From assembly GCF_022844445.1 (NCBI RefSeq), contig NZ_JALHLS010000004.1:124001-188000 (forward strand): a stretch of DNA of 64,000 nucleotides, read 5' to 3'. Below are positions 9,766 to 18,964 of this stretch, one piece after another. The translations under genes were made by a program, and so were the position numbers. This stretch comes from Hyphomonas sp. GTDB lineage: Bacteria > Pseudomonadota > Alphaproteobacteria > Caulobacterales > Hyphomonadaceae. The stretch's first letter is position 1. The number at the start of each line of letters is the position of its first letter. Below the pieces are notes generated by a model. The model did not search any database, was not told the DNA's origin, and was given only the letters and a program-made list of their open reading frames with translations.

Positions 9766-10295
9766 TCCACAGTCTCCAGCGGATCATCAAGGGCTTCAAG
9801 ATCGTCAAGTGCAGGATCGTCCGTAGACGTATCGTTCGAGGAACCACTGCCGCCCGAAGCAAAGGAGGCAAACAGCGTCAGCAGGTCGACGCTGCCGCGT
9901 GTGTACTGGATCTGGCCGGTGCCATCCTGGGGGATGTTGTCAACGCCGCCGCCAGGCTCCAGCGCGATAAAGGCGCCGCCCAGCAGGCCATCGGTCGAGA
10001 CGCGTGCGTCGGTATCGTCCGGCAGAACCCATTTGGTATCGAGGCTGAGCGTCAGTACGGCTTCAAAGCGTTCCGGGTCGCCCTCGATGGCTTTCACAAC
10101 GCCGGCCTTAACGCCGGCAATGCGAACGTCCGAACCACGCGCCAGTCCTGACACGCTGTTGAAGCGCGCCGTAACTTCATACTGCGAAGAGCCGGTCGAA
10201 GCTTCCCCACCGCGCGCCAGCGCGAACCACAGGAAGAAGGCAGCCACGCCGACGACCAGCGCGCCGATCAGCGTTTCAAAGAAGGATTCACGCAT
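9762..10295 (-). CDS. mlaD: MlaD-family phospholipid transport protein
   Basis: This 177-residue protein has one N-terminal transmembrane anchor (FFETLIGALVVGVAAFFLWFAL) and an MCE domain with YEVTARFNSVSGLARGSDVRIAGV and STDGLLGGAFIALEPGG. MlaD forms the periplasmic hexamer of the MlaFEDB lipid transporter that keeps phospholipid out of the outer leaflet of the outer membrane. The C-terminal tail is acidic and low in complexity. The other mla genes are not in the window; MlaD standing apart beside NDUFA12 and DUF2155 is a known alphaproteobacterial arrangement. It overlaps its upstream neighbour by 8 bases. Confidence 0.9.
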   Translation of the reverse strand: MRESFFETLIGALVVGVAAFFLWFALARGGEASTGSSQYEVTARFNSVSGLARGSDVRIAGVKAGVVKAIEGDPERFEAVLTLSLDTKWVLPDDTDARVSTDGLLGGAFIALEPGGGVDNIPQDGTGQIQYTRGSVDLLTLFASFASGGSGSSNDTSTDDPALDDLEALDDPLETVE

Positions 10296-10680
10296 CCGGT
10301 TTCCAGGCCTCGTAATCAGCGTCGGATTTCTGGCGGTTGTCGCCAGCTGCCATGCTGCCCTTCGGCTTGGTGGCGTAAGGCGTGCCGGTCATGTTTGGGG
10401 TATGGTCCGTTTCCCATTCTCGCCGGTCCAGCGGCATCTTGGTCGGCGGCGTATCCAGCGTGTGGTGCAGCCAGCCATGCCAGTCGGCGGGCACCTTCGA
10501 CGGCTCGGCCAGACCATTGTACATGACGTAGCGGCGCCGGCGCCCTTCGGTCGAGGGCTTGCGCTCCTCATAGTAGCGGTTGCCATACTCGTCGGTGCCG
10601 ATCTCGTTCGAGCGTCGCCCGATATCGAAGGCAGCCCCCACCGTATGACCGCTCCACCAGGTGAAAATGTGTTTCAGCAT
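10288..10680 (-). CDS. NDUFA12-family NADH:ubiquinone oxidoreductase subunit
   Basis: The 130-residue protein resembles the mitochondrial complex I accessory subunit NDUFA12 (B17.2), found outside eukaryotes essentially in alphaproteobacteria. Diagnostic segments are GTDEYGNRYYEER, RRRRYVMYNGLAEPSKVP and DWHGWLHH, followed by WETDHTPNMTGTPYA. It is expected to bind the membrane-proximal part of complex I. It is the first gene of the NDUFA12-mlaD-DUF2155 unit and supports assignment to Alphaproteobacteria. Confidence 0.95.
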   Translation of the reverse strand: MLKHIFTWWSGHTVGAAFDIGRRSNEIGTDEYGNRYYEERKPSTEGRRRRYVMYNGLAEPSKVPADWHGWLHHTLDTPPTKMPLDRREWETDHTPNMTGTPYATKPKGSMAAGDNRQKSDADYEAWKPDA

Positions 10681-10768
10681 GGGGGTTTCCTGACCTCACT
10701 TGATGGCCGCAATATGGCCCTGCGGCGGCAGTTAATCCATCCACTGCCTGCAGGCAATCTACCCTGTG

Positions 10769-10803
10769 GGGCGCCCCTGCCCGGGCTTGCGGCAGGGGCG
10801 CCC
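10769..10803. repeat. Perfect 13-bp inverted repeat between divergent genes
   Basis: GGGCGCCCCTGCC (10769-10781) and its exact complement (10791-10803) are separated by 9 bases. They lie between the NDUFA12 start (10680) and the RNR-like gene start (10848). No T-run follows on either strand, so it is not a standard terminator. It would form a strong hairpin in the 5' leader of the RNR-like gene if transcription begins upstream of it. Confidence 0.6.
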
Positions 10804-10847
10804 GCAAGGCACCCTCAGCTGAACTGATTCGGCCGGGAACCCCATTG

Positions 10848-13091
10848 ATGTCCGCGAAATCCCCCAGCGACCTTCTCGAAGCCGCCGAAGCCGACGGGCT
10901 TCTCTCTGCGGAAATGCGGCTGCGCGACGTGCTGCGCTCGGCCGGGCGCCCGGCCCAGCCGCTGAATGCAGCGGCGCTCCGAGATGTCCGCTCGGCCTGG
11001 TCGGCGGCCAACCTGCTGGGCGTCTCGCAGCTTGCGACAGCTGAAATGCTGGAACGCCTCGGCGACGCGCCTCGAAACGCCGAGCTGGCCGAAGCCCTCG
11101 CCGCCGGCCTGCCGCAGGATGTGCTGGAAGAAGCCCTTCGCCAGCCGGGCGGCATCCTCAAGACCGCGGCCTCGCTGCGCGCCGCTGCGGTCAGCACGCC
11201 CTCGCCCCGCCCCGGCGTGTTCGAGGCCGGCCATATTGATGCCGTTCTCTCTGAAGCCCTGCTCGCTGCGCTTGAAGAGGGCGCCGAGATTCACCTGATG
11301 CGCGCCGCCCTGCCGGAAGCCGGCACACTCTGCCGCGTGCTGGACGTGGCCCAGGCCGTTGGTCCCGCGGGCCTTGAAGCCGAATACCTTGTCGCGTCAG
11401 TCGATGCCGCTGCCCGCAGCCTCGGGGATGGCATGCTCGTCGTCGCGGGGCTTGGCGCTGCGGTCCTGTCGCTCGGGCTCGACTATGCGTCAGAAACGGG
11501 TGTCGCGGTCGGCGCCGCGCTTGCCGCGCTGGTCAAGTCCGCCGCCACCGGCGCGGCCTTCCCGGCCGCGCAGGGACGCTTGCTCGGCCTCGAGGGCCTG
11601 AAGGCGTCCGGCCGCCGCCCCTGCCAACTCGCGATTCTGCCGCTTCGAGACATGGCGGGCACGCTGCCTGAATGCGAAAGCGAAGGCGCCGCGCCGGTCC
11701 GCACTGTGCTGGCTTATGGCGAGGACGCACCAAGCCTCAGCCGGGCCGCCCGGCTCGGCCTCGCCCGCCGGGCGCCGGAACAGCTTCCGCAGCTGCTCGA
11801 ACGTCTCGCCCAGGCCGGCGCTCACGACCTCGACTCCGCTCTCGGCCGAAACAAGCTGCGCGACCGCGGCTTCACAGACGAAGCCATCGAACGCGTCACC
11901 CGCGCCATCGGCGACGGCCTGCCGCTGAACGCCGCTTTCTCCCGCTGGGTGCTCGGCGACGAGATCATCATCCACGACCTGAAGCTTTCGCCGGAGCGTT
12001 TCGATTCCGACGGCAAGGCGCTCCTCTCGGCGGTCGGCTTCTCCAAGAAGGACATCGCGGCCGCCGAACTCGCCATCGATGGCGCGATTGAGGAGATCGC
12101 CGGCAAGGGCCTCGCGGCGGCCGGGCTGTCCCTGACCGTGAGTGCGGACGCCGAGATCCGGTTTACCGCTGCCGCCTCCAAGGTACTCGGCGGGATGGGC
12201 ATGCTGCGCGCGCCTTCCGTCGAGGGATTGGAACTCGCCGAAGCAGCGATGGCTGCCGGGCTCTCTGCGTTGATGGCAGGCCACCGGGCCCCGCCCTCTG
12301 AGGATCTTCGGATGCGGATGGATCAGATCATCTCGCTTGCCGAGGAGATCGCCGAGGACGCCGAAGCGCTGCCGGACCTGCCCGCCCTCTCCGAGGAGCC
12401 GCCTGCCCGCGTGCGCCGCACCCGCCTGCCGGACCGGCGCAAGGGCTATATCCAGAAAGCGACTGTCGGCGGGCACAAGGTCTACCTCCACACCGGCGAG
12501 TTCGATGATGGCAGTCTCGGCGAAATCTTCATCGACATGCACAAGGAAGGCGCTGCCTTCCGCAGCTTGATGAACAATTTCGCGATCTCGGTCTCCCTCG
12601 GCCTGCAATATGGTGTGCCGCTGGAGGAGTATGCCGACGCGTTCGTCTTCACCCGGTTTGAGCCCGCCGGGGCTGTGACCGGCAATGACCGGATCACCAA
12701 CGCCACCTCGATTCTGGACTACATTTTCCGGGAGCTTGCGGTGTCATATTTGGGCCGCGACGACCTCGCCGAAGCGGACGTCACCCATGACGGCCTCGGC
12801 CGGGGCGCCGGGGATGCGACGCGGGGCGAGCCGGCGCCGTTCACTTCCGAAGCGGCGCAGTTCATTTCGCGCGGCTTCTCGCGTGGGCAGCTGCCGGACA
12901 ACATCGTCATCCTCGACAAGCGCCGCGCCGAGAAGGCCGCCGAAGAGCCGGAAGCAGCTGCAGGCGACCTCTCGCCGGCTTATGTCTCTCAGGCTTGCCC
13001 GGCCTGCGGGAGCTTCACGCTGTTCGAAGCGGGACAGGACGGCCACCTCGCCTGTGACACGTGCGGGGAAGAAAGCCGCGCCAGCCAGTAG
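10848..13091 (+). CDS. TSCPD-domain protein resembling a degenerate vitamin-B12-dependent ribonucleotide reductase
   Basis: Residues of about 525-690 closely match the C-terminal TSCPD region of alphaproteobacterial class II ribonucleotide reductases (NrdJ). Examples are [40 protein letters not shown] and [20 protein letters not shown]. The C-terminal CPAC...CDTC pairs (C717, C720, C736, C739) are also kept. Upstream, residues of about 330-410 ([35 protein letters not shown]) look like the post-catalytic helical part of NrdJ, strongly diverged. The 747-residue protein has very few other cysteines and none of the class II active-site motifs that I can recognise, so catalysis is unlikely. It may bind RNR or nucleotides as a regulator. 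ATG 10848 is preferred over the adjacent TTG at 10845. Confidence 0.75.
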   Translation: MSAKSPSDLLEAAEADGLLSAEMRLRDVLRSAGRPAQPLNAAALRDVRSAWSAANLLGVSQLATAEMLERLGDAPRNAELAEALAAGLPQDVLEEALRQPGGILKTAASLRAAAVSTPSPRPGVFEAGHIDAVLSEALLAALEEGAEIHLMRAALPEAGTLCRVLDVAQAVGPAGLEAEYLVASVDAAARSLGDGMLVVAGLGAAVLSLGLDYASETGVAVGAALAALVKSAATGAAFPAAQGRLLGLEGLKASGRRPCQLAILPLRDMAGTLPECESEGAAPVRTVLAYGEDAPSLSRAARLGLARRAPEQLPQLLERLAQAGAHDLDSALGRNKLRDRGFTDEAIERVTRAIGDGLPLNAAFSRWVLGDEIIIHDLKLSPERFDSDGKALLSAVGFSKKDIAAAELAIDGAIEEIAGKGLAAAGLSLTVSADAEIRFTAAASKVLGGMGMLRAPSVEGLELAEAAMAAGLSALMAGHRAPPSEDLRMRMDQIISLAEEIAEDAEALPDLPALSEEPPARVRRTRLPDRRKGYIQKATVGGHKVYLHTGEFDDGSLGEIFIDMHKEGAAFRSLMNNFAISVSLGLQYGVPLEEYADAFVFTRFEPAGAVTGNDRITNATSILDYIFRELAVSYLGRDDLAEADVTHDGLGRGAGDATRGEPAPFTSEAAQFISRGFSRGQLPDNIVILDKRRAEKAAEEPEAAAGDLSPAYVSQACPACGSFTLFEAGQDGHLACDTCGEESRASQ

Positions 13092-13191
13092 CGTCTAGCG
13101 CGACTGAAGGGCGTTGCGGGATCGCCCTCCACGGGAAAAAACATGAAGATGCGGCAACACTTATTGCTTTCTGGCAACAGTCGTGCCGCAT

Positions 13192-13218
13192 TTACAGTTC
13201 TTACAGTTTGTTCAGTTT
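13192..13218 (+). repeat. Three tandem 9-bp repeats upstream of the pentapeptide gene
   Basis: Three consecutive 9-mers, TTACAGTTC, TTACAGTTT and GTTCAGTTT, end 33 bases before the pentapeptide-protein start codon. They are AT-rich against a GC-rich background and could be binding sites for a regulator. No function is shown by sequence alone. Confidence 0.5.
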
Positions 13219-13251
13219 AGACCGTATCCGGAAACAGCTATCCCGAGTCCC

Positions 13252-14004
13252 ATGGACAACCTGAATCTGCGTCTCGTATCCCTTGCTGGTGCTTTCGCTG
13301 CCATCGCCGCCCCGGGCGTGATGGCTCAAGGTCAGCCCGTTGCCTGGTCTCCCAGCTATGTCGGCACCTGCGCCACCTGCGAATTGTCGGGCCGCAACCT
13401 GACGGGCTGGACGCTGGCCGGGGCGAACTATTCCGAAGCGAAACTCGACTATTCCGTGATGCGCGGCGTGCAGGCCGTGGCAGTGAACTTCGAGCGCGCG
13501 GACCTGACCGGCGCCGACATGAGGGGCGCCGTTCTTACCAATGCGAAGCTGGCCGATGCTATATTTGCCGGCACCCGGCTGCAGGAAGTCAGCGCCACCG
13601 GCGCGGATCTGCGCCGCGCGCTGATGCACGGCGCCAGCCTCCAGGACGCCGTAATGATCGGCGCCAATTTCGAGGACGCCGAACTGATCATCGCCCGTCT
13701 GGAGGGCGCGGACATGTCCGCCGGCAACTTCGAGGGCGCGATGCTGGACCGCGCGAATCTGCGGGGCACGGTCTTCAACGGCGCGAACTTCAAGAACGCG
13801 CGTTTTAATGGAGCCGACATCACCGGCGCCTCGTTCAAAGACGCCCGATTTGCCGGCGCCAACCTCGCCAGTGTGAAGGGCTTCGCCGAAGCCGATTTTG
13901 ATGGCGCATGCGGCTCGCTTTCGACACGCCTGCCCGCCGAGGCCCGGCTGCCGCTGTGCACCACCACACAGCTCGCCTCACGCCTTGGCTCGGACTTGGA
14001 CTAG
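13252..14004 (+). CDS. Exported pentapeptide-repeat protein
   Basis: A signal peptide (MDNLNLRLVSLAGAFAAIAAPGVMA, cleavage before QG) is followed by a CATC motif and then about 170 residues of A(D/N)LXX-type pentapeptide repeats, such as ADLTGADMRGAVLTNAKLAD and GANFKNARFNGADITGASF. These fold as a right-handed quadrilateral beta-helix. Two further cysteines lie near the C-terminus (DGACGS, LPLC). The signal peptide argues against a gyrase-protecting Qnr-like role, which is cytoplasmic. The start at 13252 is chosen because it gives a standard signal peptide. The 250-residue product is probably periplasmic, with no known substrate. Confidence 0.85.
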   Translation: MDNLNLRLVSLAGAFAAIAAPGVMAQGQPVAWSPSYVGTCATCELSGRNLTGWTLAGANYSEAKLDYSVMRGVQAVAVNFERADLTGADMRGAVLTNAKLADAIFAGTRLQEVSATGADLRRALMHGASLQDAVMIGANFEDAELIIARLEGADMSAGNFEGAMLDRANLRGTVFNGANFKNARFNGADITGASFKDARFAGANLASVKGFAEADFDGACGSLSTRLPAEARLPLCTTTQLASRLGSDLD

Positions 14005-14352
14005 TCCGGCCTGACGGGCTTTCATTTTCCGGGTACGGATGTTCTGGCTTTGGCCAGGTCTCATTGCTTCGCAACAACGCAGAAAGTGCGGCCGGACGCG
14101 CTCCAGGGGAGGGTCAGGTTCTGTCAGCTTGGTGGAACGAGCCCCTCAACTCTTATGCCTGCGCACTGCTCCGGAAGAGACAGAGGCGTCGCAGATTGCC
14201 TTGAAGGCGGGGCCTGCTGACAGGCCGGGGGGACGACACACTAAGGTCAGTTCTGGGGCGGGGAAGTTGGCGCGAGCCCGAACACATGCAACGCTTCCCG
14301 CCCTGCCCGACCGGCCTTTGCCGGAGGACAAGGCAAGAGCTTACAGAGAGCC
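14005..14352. other. 348-bp gene-free stretch
   Basis: I find no convincing gene between the pentapeptide-protein stop and the aspS stop. Two small perfect hairpins are visible: GGCCTG-CTGA-CAGGCC (14211-14226) and CCGGC-CTTT-GCCGG (14311-14324). Neither has a T-run. I compared the stretch mentally with the conserved cores of SRP RNA, RNase P RNA and tmRNA and saw no match. A small structured RNA remains possible. Confidence 0.5.
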
Positions 14353-16176
14353 TCAGGCCTTCACGGCCGGGGCGAGCCGGATGTTGAGTTCCTTGAGCTG
14401 GCGGTCTTCGACCGGGCTCGGGGCGCCCATCAGGAGGTCGCGGGCCTGCTGGTTCATCGGGAAGAGGATGACATCGCGCAGGTTATCGACTTCGGCCAGC
14501 AGCATCACGATGCGGTCCACACCGGGGGCGATGCCGCCATGTGGCGGAGCCCCGTAGCGGAAGGCGTTCAGCATGCCGCCGAACTTCTCTTCCACGACGT
14601 GAGGGCCTTTGCCGGCAATCTCGAAGGCCTTCAGCATGATGTCCGGGCGGTGGTTCCGGATGGCGCCTGAGGACAGCTCGATGCCGTTGCAGACGATGTC
14701 ATACTGGTAAGCCTTGATGGCCAGCTGTTTCTCGGTCGTGTCGGCGGCCAGCAGCGCTTCCATGCCGCCCTGCGGCATTGAGAAGGGGTTGTGGCTGAAG
14801 TCCACGCACTTGTTGTCTTCGTCCCATTCGAACATCGGGAAGTCGACGATCCAGCAGAGCTTGAAGATGCTCTTGTCGATCAGACCGAGTTCTTCGCCGA
14901 TGCGGGTGCGGGCGGCGCCGGCCAGCTTGACGGCGGCCGTCTTGTCGCCGGCCGAGAAGAACAGGGCGTCGCCGGCTTTGACACCTGCCTTGGCGGCGAG
15001 CGCGGCAAGGGCTTCCGGCGCGAAAAACTTGGCGATTGGGCCGGTACCCGACAGCTTGCCGGCTTCTTCGACGAAGCGGATGTAGCCGAGGCCGGGAGCC
15101 TGCATATCCTTCTTCGCCCAGGCGTCCATCTTGTCAAAGAAACTGCGCGGCTGCTCGGCGGTGCCCGGCGCCGGGATGGCGCGGACGATGCCTCCGCCGT
15201 CGACGATCTTCTTGAACACGCCGAGGGTCACGTCCTCGCGGGTTGCGATCTCCGAGACATCCGCGCAGATGATCGGATTGCGCAGATCCGGCTTGTCGGA
15301 GCCGTATTTCAGCATCGCCTCGGCATATGGCACATGCTCGAACGGACCTGGCACGACCGTGCGATTCTTGCCGTCCCATCTGGCGAATTCTTCGAAGATG
15401 CCGCGCATGACGGGCTCGACGGCGTTGAAGACGTCTTCCTGGGTGACGAAGCTCATCTCGATATCAAGCTGGTAGAACTCGCCCGGCGAGCGGTCGGCGC
15501 GGGCATCCTCGTCGCGGAAGCAAGGCGCAATCTGGAAATAGCGGTCAAAGCCCGAAACCATCAGCAGCTGCTTGAACTGCTGCGGCGCTTGCGGGAGGGC
15601 GTAGAACTCGCCGGGGTGCATGCGGCTCGGCACGAGGAAGTCGCGCGCGCCTTCCGGGCTGGAGGCAGTGAGGATCGGCGTCTGGTATTCGGTAAAGCCC
15701 TCGGCGACCATGCGGCGGCGCAGGCTTGCGATCACGTTGGAGCGCAGCACCATGTTCTTGTGCAGGGCCTCGCGGCGCAGGTCCAGGTAGCGGTGCTTGA
15801 GGCGGATCTCTTCCGGATACGAATGGTCGCCGAATACCGGCATAGGCAGCTCGGCGGCCTCGGACTGGACGGACACCGCCCCGCCGACGACCTCGATCTC
15901 GCCGGTGGCGAGGTTGGCGTTGACCAGCTCCCCGTCGCGGGCGACGACCTTGCCTTCAACCGTGAGGACGCTTTCGGCGCGCAGGCGCTCGACGGTGGCA
16001 AAGCCGGCGGAGCCCGGATTGAAGACGATCTGGGTCAGACCGTAATGGTCGCGCAGGTCAATGAACATGACCCCGCCATGGTCGCGCCGGCGGTGCAGCC
16101 AGCCCGAAAGCTTGACGGTTTCACCGACATGGGACTTGCGCAGCTCCCCGCAGGTGTGGGTGCGATAGGCGTGCAT
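14353..16176 (-). CDS. aspS: Aspartyl-tRNA synthetase
   Basis: This is a class II synthetase of bacterial type, 607 residues. An OB-fold anticodon-binding domain at the N-terminus ([20 protein letters not shown]) is followed by the catalytic core with motif 2 ([20 protein letters not shown]) interrupted by the bacterial GAD insertion, and motif 3 ([14 protein letters not shown]) near the C-terminus. Many alphaproteobacterial AspRS are non-discriminating and also charge tRNA-Asn for GatCAB; I cannot decide this here. It is divergent from rnd across 97 bp. Confidence 0.97.
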   Translation of the reverse strand: MHAYRTHTCGELRKSHVGETVKLSGWLHRRRDHGGVMFIDLRDHYGLTQIVFNPGSAGFATVERLRAESVLTVEGKVVARDGELVNANLATGEIEVVGGAVSVQSEAAELPMPVFGDHSYPEEIRLKHRYLDLRREALHKNMVLRSNVIASLRRRMVAEGFTEYQTPILTASSPEGARDFLVPSRMHPGEFYALPQAPQQFKQLLMVSGFDRYFQIAPCFRDEDARADRSPGEFYQLDIEMSFVTQEDVFNAVEPVMRGIFEEFARWDGKNRTVVPGPFEHVPYAEAMLKYGSDKPDLRNPIICADVSEIATREDVTLGVFKKIVDGGGIVRAIPAPGTAEQPRSFFDKMDAWAKKDMQAPGLGYIRFVEEAGKLSGTGPIAKFFAPEALAALAAKAGVKAGDALFFSAGDKTAAVKLAGAARTRIGEELGLIDKSIFKLCWIVDFPMFEWDEDNKCVDFSHNPFSMPQGGMEALLAADTTEKQLAIKAYQYDIVCNGIELSSGAIRNHRPDIMLKAFEIAGKGPHVVEEKFGGMLNAFRYGAPPHGGIAPGVDRIVMLLAEVDNLRDVILFPMNQQARDLLMGAPSPVEDRQLKELNIRLAPAVKA

Positions 16177-16273
16177 CGGACGAAAACTCCGGAAAATCGG
16201 TCCAACATAAAGAAGGCGGGTAGGGCACAGACCCCCTCGCCTTTGTCAAGCTGGTGCGATAAGCGCTCCGGCA

Positions 16274-17440
16274 ATGACTGACAACACCCTGACGCCGATC
16301 ACTGAGCAGTCCGCGCTGGAAGACCTGTGCGGGCGCCTCGCAGAGGCGGAATTCGTCTGCGTCGACACCGAGTTCCACCGGGAAACGACCTATTGGCCGG
16401 AACTTTGCCTGATTCAGGCCTCCGGGCCCGGCGTGGAAGGCTTGATCGACCCCCGGGCCGAGGACCTGGACATAAAGCCCTTCCTGGACCTGATCGCCTC
16501 CGACCGGCAGACCAAGGTGTTCCATGCCGCCCGGCAGGATATCGAGATTTTCAACCGGCTGATCGGCCACCCGCCCGGGCCGGTATTCGACACACAGGTC
16601 GCGGCGATGGCGCTGGGGTTCGGTGATTCGATTTCCTACGACAACCTCGTCCAGAGGGTGTTGAAGAAGCAGATCGACAAGTCCAGCCAGTTCACGGACT
16701 GGATGCGCCGGCCACTTAGCCAGAAGCAGCTGATCTACGCGCTGGGCGATGTGACCCACTTGCGGGACGCCTACCTGAAGATGCGCGACGAGCTGGAGCG
16801 GACGGACCGGATGGTCTGGGTGCGCGAGGAGATGGCAGAGCTGGAAGACCCTGCCACTTATGACACCGACCCGATGAACGCCTGGCAGCGCCTCAAACTG
16901 CGCATGCCGAAAAAGGACTATGCGGCCGTTGTCGTCTCGGTCGCCGCCTGGCGCGAGCGCGTGGCGCAGGAACTCGACAAGCCGCGCCGCCGCATCCTGA
17001 AGGATGACGCAATCCAGGAGATCGCCGCACAGAAGCCTCGGACGGAGGAAGATTTCGCTCAGCTGCGCGCGGTGCCGAGCGGGTTTATCCGCTCCAAGCA
17101 TGGCCAGGGGCTGATCGAGGCCGTGCGCCAGGCAGTCGAAGCACCGGACACATTTGCCCCGGAGATGTCGCGCCCCGTGCAGAATGCCCAGATCCCGGCC
17201 GGCGCGCCGGAGCTGCTGAAGGTGCTGCTGAAGCATGTCTCTGACGAGCATGACGTGGTGCCGCGCCTGATCGCCAACTCCGCCGACATCGACCGCATCG
17301 CCCGCGGCGAGACGAGCGAGGACATCCCCGCGATGACGGGCTGGCGCCGCGAGATGTTCGGCAAGAAGGCGATTGCGCTTCTGTCTGGCAAGCTCGCTGT
17401 GTCGTTTGCTGGCGGCCAGGTCAGATTGTTCGACGTCTGA
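16274..17440 (+). CDS. rnd: Ribonuclease D
   Basis: RNase D is a 3'-5' exoribonuclease that trims tRNA precursors. The 388-residue protein carries the DEDD exonuclease motifs: Exo I FVCVDTEFHRE (D31, E33), Exo II HAARQDIEIFNRL, and Exo III YALGDVTHLRDAY. C-terminal helical HRDC-type domains follow (TEEDFAQLRAVPSGFIR). Length agrees with the family (about 375-390). It is transcribed alone, divergent from aspS and convergent with ppx. Confidence 0.95.
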   Translation: MTDNTLTPITEQSALEDLCGRLAEAEFVCVDTEFHRETTYWPELCLIQASGPGVEGLIDPRAEDLDIKPFLDLIASDRQTKVFHAARQDIEIFNRLIGHPPGPVFDTQVAAMALGFGDSISYDNLVQRVLKKQIDKSSQFTDWMRRPLSQKQLIYALGDVTHLRDAYLKMRDELERTDRMVWVREEMAELEDPATYDTDPMNAWQRLKLRMPKKDYAAVVVSVAAWRERVAQELDKPRRRILKDDAIQEIAAQKPRTEEDFAQLRAVPSGFIRSKHGQGLIEAVRQAVEAPDTFAPEMSRPVQNAQIPAGAPELLKVLLKHVSDEHDVVPRLIANSADIDRIARGETSEDIPAMTGWRREMFGKKAIALLSGKLAVSFAGGQVRLFDV

Positions 17441-17476
17441 CATTCCTGGACGCGGGATTTTGGCCCGCCCAGCGAG

Positions 17477-18964
17477 TTACCGCACGCTCGTGCGCCATTT
17501 CAGTTTGAGCTGGCTTGCGGCCTGTGACAGGCGGCGCTCAACCGTCTCAGAAATCATGTTCGCGTCCTTGCGGTCGACTTCCAGTTCGAGAGCATCGCCC
17601 ACGCGGCGCAGGGCGGCGCGTTTGAGGATGGGACCGGAGCGTCCGGAGAAGACGGCGCCGAGGCGCATCAGAAGGCCGACTTGGCGGGCGCGGTCCGTCT
17701 GCGCGTCCGTCGTGAGGCCGGCATGTTCCGGCGGGCGCTTGAAATCCTTCTCGTACCGGCAGCCGATGGCATAGGCGATCATCGCGCGCTCGGGATGGGA
17801 GACGCCCAGATAGGGTGCGCGGAGGGCCTGATCGTAAGCCATTTCGGCGCGGTGATCCGGATGGTAGCGGCCAGCGCTGTCGGCCATCATGCAGGCGGCT
17901 TTCTCGATGCGGATGTCTGCGGCAGGCGAGCCGAAGAGATCCGGCTGGGGGATCAGCGCGGGCGCGATAAAATCATGCAGCGCGCGGCCGAAGGCGATCT
18001 GGTTCTGGTCAAGGCGCGCATAGGCGATGATGCCGTCCGTCAGCGGGTCATCAAGGTTCATCTTCAGGAGTTCGTGCAGAACGCCTTCACGCACGCCTGT
18101 GGCGGAGATGGTGACGCCTTCCAGCGCACTTTGCGTCAGCACTTCTTCCATCAGGATGGCCGCCATCGGGAAGTATTTCGCGCGGCGCTTGTCCAGCGCT
18201 TCAATCTGCTGACGAGCCGCGGCGTTGGTAAGCGAGTCCACACAGAGCTTGGCGGCGCGGGCCACTTGCCCTTCATTGATCTGGTAGCCCTGCAGGACGT
18301 GCAGCGGGTAGCGTTCCAGCTCCATCACAAGGCGTCCGAAAGCGCGCCAGGCGCCGCCGACGGCGTAGAAGCGGCCTTTCGCGTCTTTGAGGACTTCGCA
18401 CGCCTTCAGCGCGTCACGCACGCGTTTGCGCAACTCCTTCGGTTCACTGACGATATCGCCGAGCGCCAGCGGGCCGAGCATCAGGCTTTCGCCCATTTTT
18501 GGCCCGTTAGACAAGCCGATGCGTTTCAGCTCGAGGCTGGAGCCGCCGAGATCGCCGATCACGCCGACAGGATTGTGGATCGAAAGATCAACCCCGCGCG
18601 CGGAAAGGTGCGCTTCGTCCTCGCCGCTCAGAAGGCGAACGGGGCGGTTGAGGATCTTGCCGGCCTGCTTCAGGAAATCGGGACCGTCCTGGGCCATGCG
18701 TACGGCGGCCGTGGCGACGGCTTCGTAGGTGTCGACATTCAGCGCTTTGAGGATCGCGCGGTACCGGCTCAGCGCTTTCAGCGCGGCTTCCACGCCCTGC
18801 GGCGACAGATGGCCCGTCTTCGTAAGGCCCTCGCCCAGCCCCGCCATGACTTTCTCGTTGAAGCTCTGCAGGATGGACGCGCCCAGCACATCGCAGATCA
18901 CAAGGCGAACGGAGTTCGATCCGATATCTATGATACCGGCCTGGCGCGGTTGCTGGATGGTCAT
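17477..18964 (-). CDS. ppx: Ppx/GppA-family exopolyphosphatase
   Basis: An actin-like ATPase-fold phosphatase of 495 residues. The phosphate-1 loop is IIDIGSNSVRLVICD and the phosphate-2 loop is GVIGDLGGSSLELKRI; ATAAVRMAQDGPDFL lies between them. Family members hydrolyse polyphosphate and/or pppGpp. The start overlaps the ppk1 stop (ATGA at 18961-18964), so degradation and synthesis of polyphosphate are made from one transcript. The last 180 residues are the C-terminal helical region seen in longer Ppx proteins. Confidence 0.92.
   Translation of the reverse strand: MTIQQPRQAGIIDIGSNSVRLVICDVLGASILQSFNEKVMAGLGEGLTKTGHLSPQGVEAALKALSRYRAILKALNVDTYEAVATAAVRMAQDGPDFLKQAGKILNRPVRLLSGEDEAHLSARGVDLSIHNPVGVIGDLGGSSLELKRIGLSNGPKMGESLMLGPLALGDIVSEPKELRKRVRDALKACEVLKDAKGRFYAVGGAWRAFGRLVMELERYPLHVLQGYQINEGQVARAAKLCVDSLTNAAARQQIEALDKRRAKYFPMAAILMEEVLTQSALEGVTISATGVREGVLHELLKMNLDDPLTDGIIAYARLDQNQIAFGRALHDFIAPALIPQPDLFGSPAADIRIEKAACMMADSAGRYHPDHRAEMAYDQALRAPYLGVSHPERAMIAYAIGCRYEKDFKRPPEHAGLTTDAQTDRARQVGLLMRLGAVFSGRSGPILKRAALRRVGDALELEVDRKDANMISETVERRLSQAASQLKLKWRTSVR

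Noticed and set aside
10681-10847. Cobalamin riboswitch upstream of the B12-RNR-like gene
   Set aside because: The gap is too short and no B12-box-like consensus was seen; only an unrelated perfect hairpin is present.
13252-14004. Qnr-like quinolone-resistance protein
   Set aside because: Pentapeptide repeats are present, but a signal peptide sends the protein out of the cytoplasm where gyrase is.
14005-14352. SRP RNA, RNase P RNA or tmRNA
   Set aside because: The conserved core sequences of these RNAs were looked for on both strands and not found.
14791-16281. A 496-codon plus-strand frame opposite aspS
   Set aside because: Shadow of aspS third-position GC bias; no family features.
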